From: Bacillota bacterium
GTDB taxonomy: Bacteria > Bacillota > Sulfobacillia > RBS10-35 > JAJYVN01
Length of the DNA: 36,446 nt
Assembly: GCA_021803205.1 (NCBI GenBank)
Contig: JAJZMB010000063.1
Location: forward strand, 1 to 36,446
Direction of reading: 5' to 3'
Numbering within the stretch: the stretch's first letter is position 1; each line of letters opens with the position of its first letter. Positions 35,849 through 36,446 of the stretch are shown here, in pieces. The notes beneath the pieces were generated by a model. It did no database searches, was not told the DNA's origin, and was given only the letters and a program-made list of their open reading frames with translations. The position numbers and the translations under genes are program-made.

Positions 35849-36446
35849 AGCGGCGTTCTCCTCGCGGTTCGGGGTGGACCGGTCCGGACGTCCCCACCTC
35901 ACCACGCTGGGAACCCTCCGACCGGTCAGCGGACTCGCCAAGCAGTTCCAACATGGAACATGCGCCACGGCGGACAGACAAATATTTAGACAGAACCGCG
36001 CGGGACGGCCGCGACACTTGGCATGGACGCCGACTTGAGACGTCCGCCGACGGACCACGTAGAGATTCCGCATCAACGTGAAATGCTGGGCGCGTCAACC
36101 GATTTCCCCGACACGGATGCCGACTCGTTGACGCCTCCGGCACCGGCGGGCGAAAACGCCTCGCCCCGCTTCCTTGGCCGGCATTGCACCGGCATCCCAG
36201 CTTAGCGCAGGATGCGCCACTCCCTTACGGAAGGCGAAATGGCGATTGCGGCCATGGTCCTATCAGGCACCGCCTGACACCAGGAGCCGATTGCCGCCGC
36301 CCATCGAACGCCGCCATTATCAGACCGGCGGGCGCCGTTGTCCAGTAAGTATTCGGTGAACCCCGCACCTGGGTGCGATTTGGGGCTGGACACTTTCTCT
36401 GGCCTCTGGTAGCCTACTCGTGTGCCAATCACCATCGGACGCCGGA
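35849..36446. other. window end, no convincing gene
   Basis: Upstream region of kamA. A 60-codon plus-strand frame at 36023-36205 is acidic and protein-like but has no ribosome binding site. A weak plus-strand promoter (TGGACA 36387-36392, 17 nt, TAGCCT 36410-36415) may serve a gene beyond the window edge. Confidence 0.35.
35945..35959. promoter_or_regulatory. palindrome GTTCCA-ACA-TGGAAC upstream of kamA
   Basis: A perfect 6-bp inverted repeat with a 3-bp spacer, about 100 bp before the kamA start. It has the size of a dimeric repressor site; the regulator is unknown. Confidence 0.35.

Noticed and set aside
36023..36205. 60-residue acidic plus-strand frame near the window end
   Set aside because: No ribosome binding site and no family; mentioned only as part of the upstream region of kamA.
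36202..36435. Minus-strand frame of 77 codons at the window edge
   Set aside because: No ribosome binding site, no domain-like pattern, and it could not be checked beyond the edge.

Overview
This is a 36.4 kb stretch of GC-rich chromosome that looks like a high-GC member of the Bacillota (Firmicutes). The case rests on a complete bacillithiol pathway (bshC-bshB1-bshA), a MerR-type GlnR-like regulator divergent from glnA with a perfect GlnR-type box between them, tRNA genes that encode their CCA ends, a DacF-like PBP, and Spo0F-like and sporulation-kinase-like signalling proteins. I cannot name a genus. No integrase, transposase, CRISPR array, rRNA or plasmid gene was seen.

Layout. 1-1000: two minus-strand tRNA genes (Lys-CUU and elongator Met-CAU), each behind a good promoter, with a small membrane protein between them. 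1788-6215: bacillithiol operon on the minus strand, with its own TATAAT box and an unusual 600-bp gap carrying an inverted repeat family. 6261-9467: thiamine salvage operon thiD-thiW-thiE-thiL, overlapping at three of its junctions or nearly so, ending in a hairpin followed by TTTT. 9613-11257: two plus-strand genes (an unknown soluble protein and a DUF1189-like membrane protein).

11244-16315: the most interesting region. Seven tightly coupled minus-strand genes encode a VirB2-like pilin, an unrecognised Cys-rich 91-residue protein, a VirB6-like channel protein, a PrgI/VirB3-like protein carrying a TraC-like domain, a VirB4-like ATPase, an SSB and an unrecognised 142-residue protein. This is the core of a type IV secretion machine without relaxase, coupling protein or integrase, and it sits between housekeeping genes.

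16653-18713: glnA (E. coli-like GSI-beta type) and glnR. 18871-25569: a small membrane protein, a UbiA/DPPR-synthase-like prenyltransferase, an aquaporin, a DacF-type carboxypeptidase, a histidine-kinase-like protein with no recognisable ATP site, and an HtrA-like protein that has lost its catalytic triad. 25737-30829: panD, an EamA-type transporter, a membrane protein, fabI, a Cof-type HAD phosphatase and an orphan receiver protein. 30830-36446: an interrupted reading frame, alr, pyrG with a probable leader attenuator, and lysine 2,3-aminomutase.

A recurring oddity is the start sites. glnA, the HAD phosphatase and perhaps the VirB2-like pilin have good ribosome binding sites but are followed by ATC, ACG and CTG respectively.
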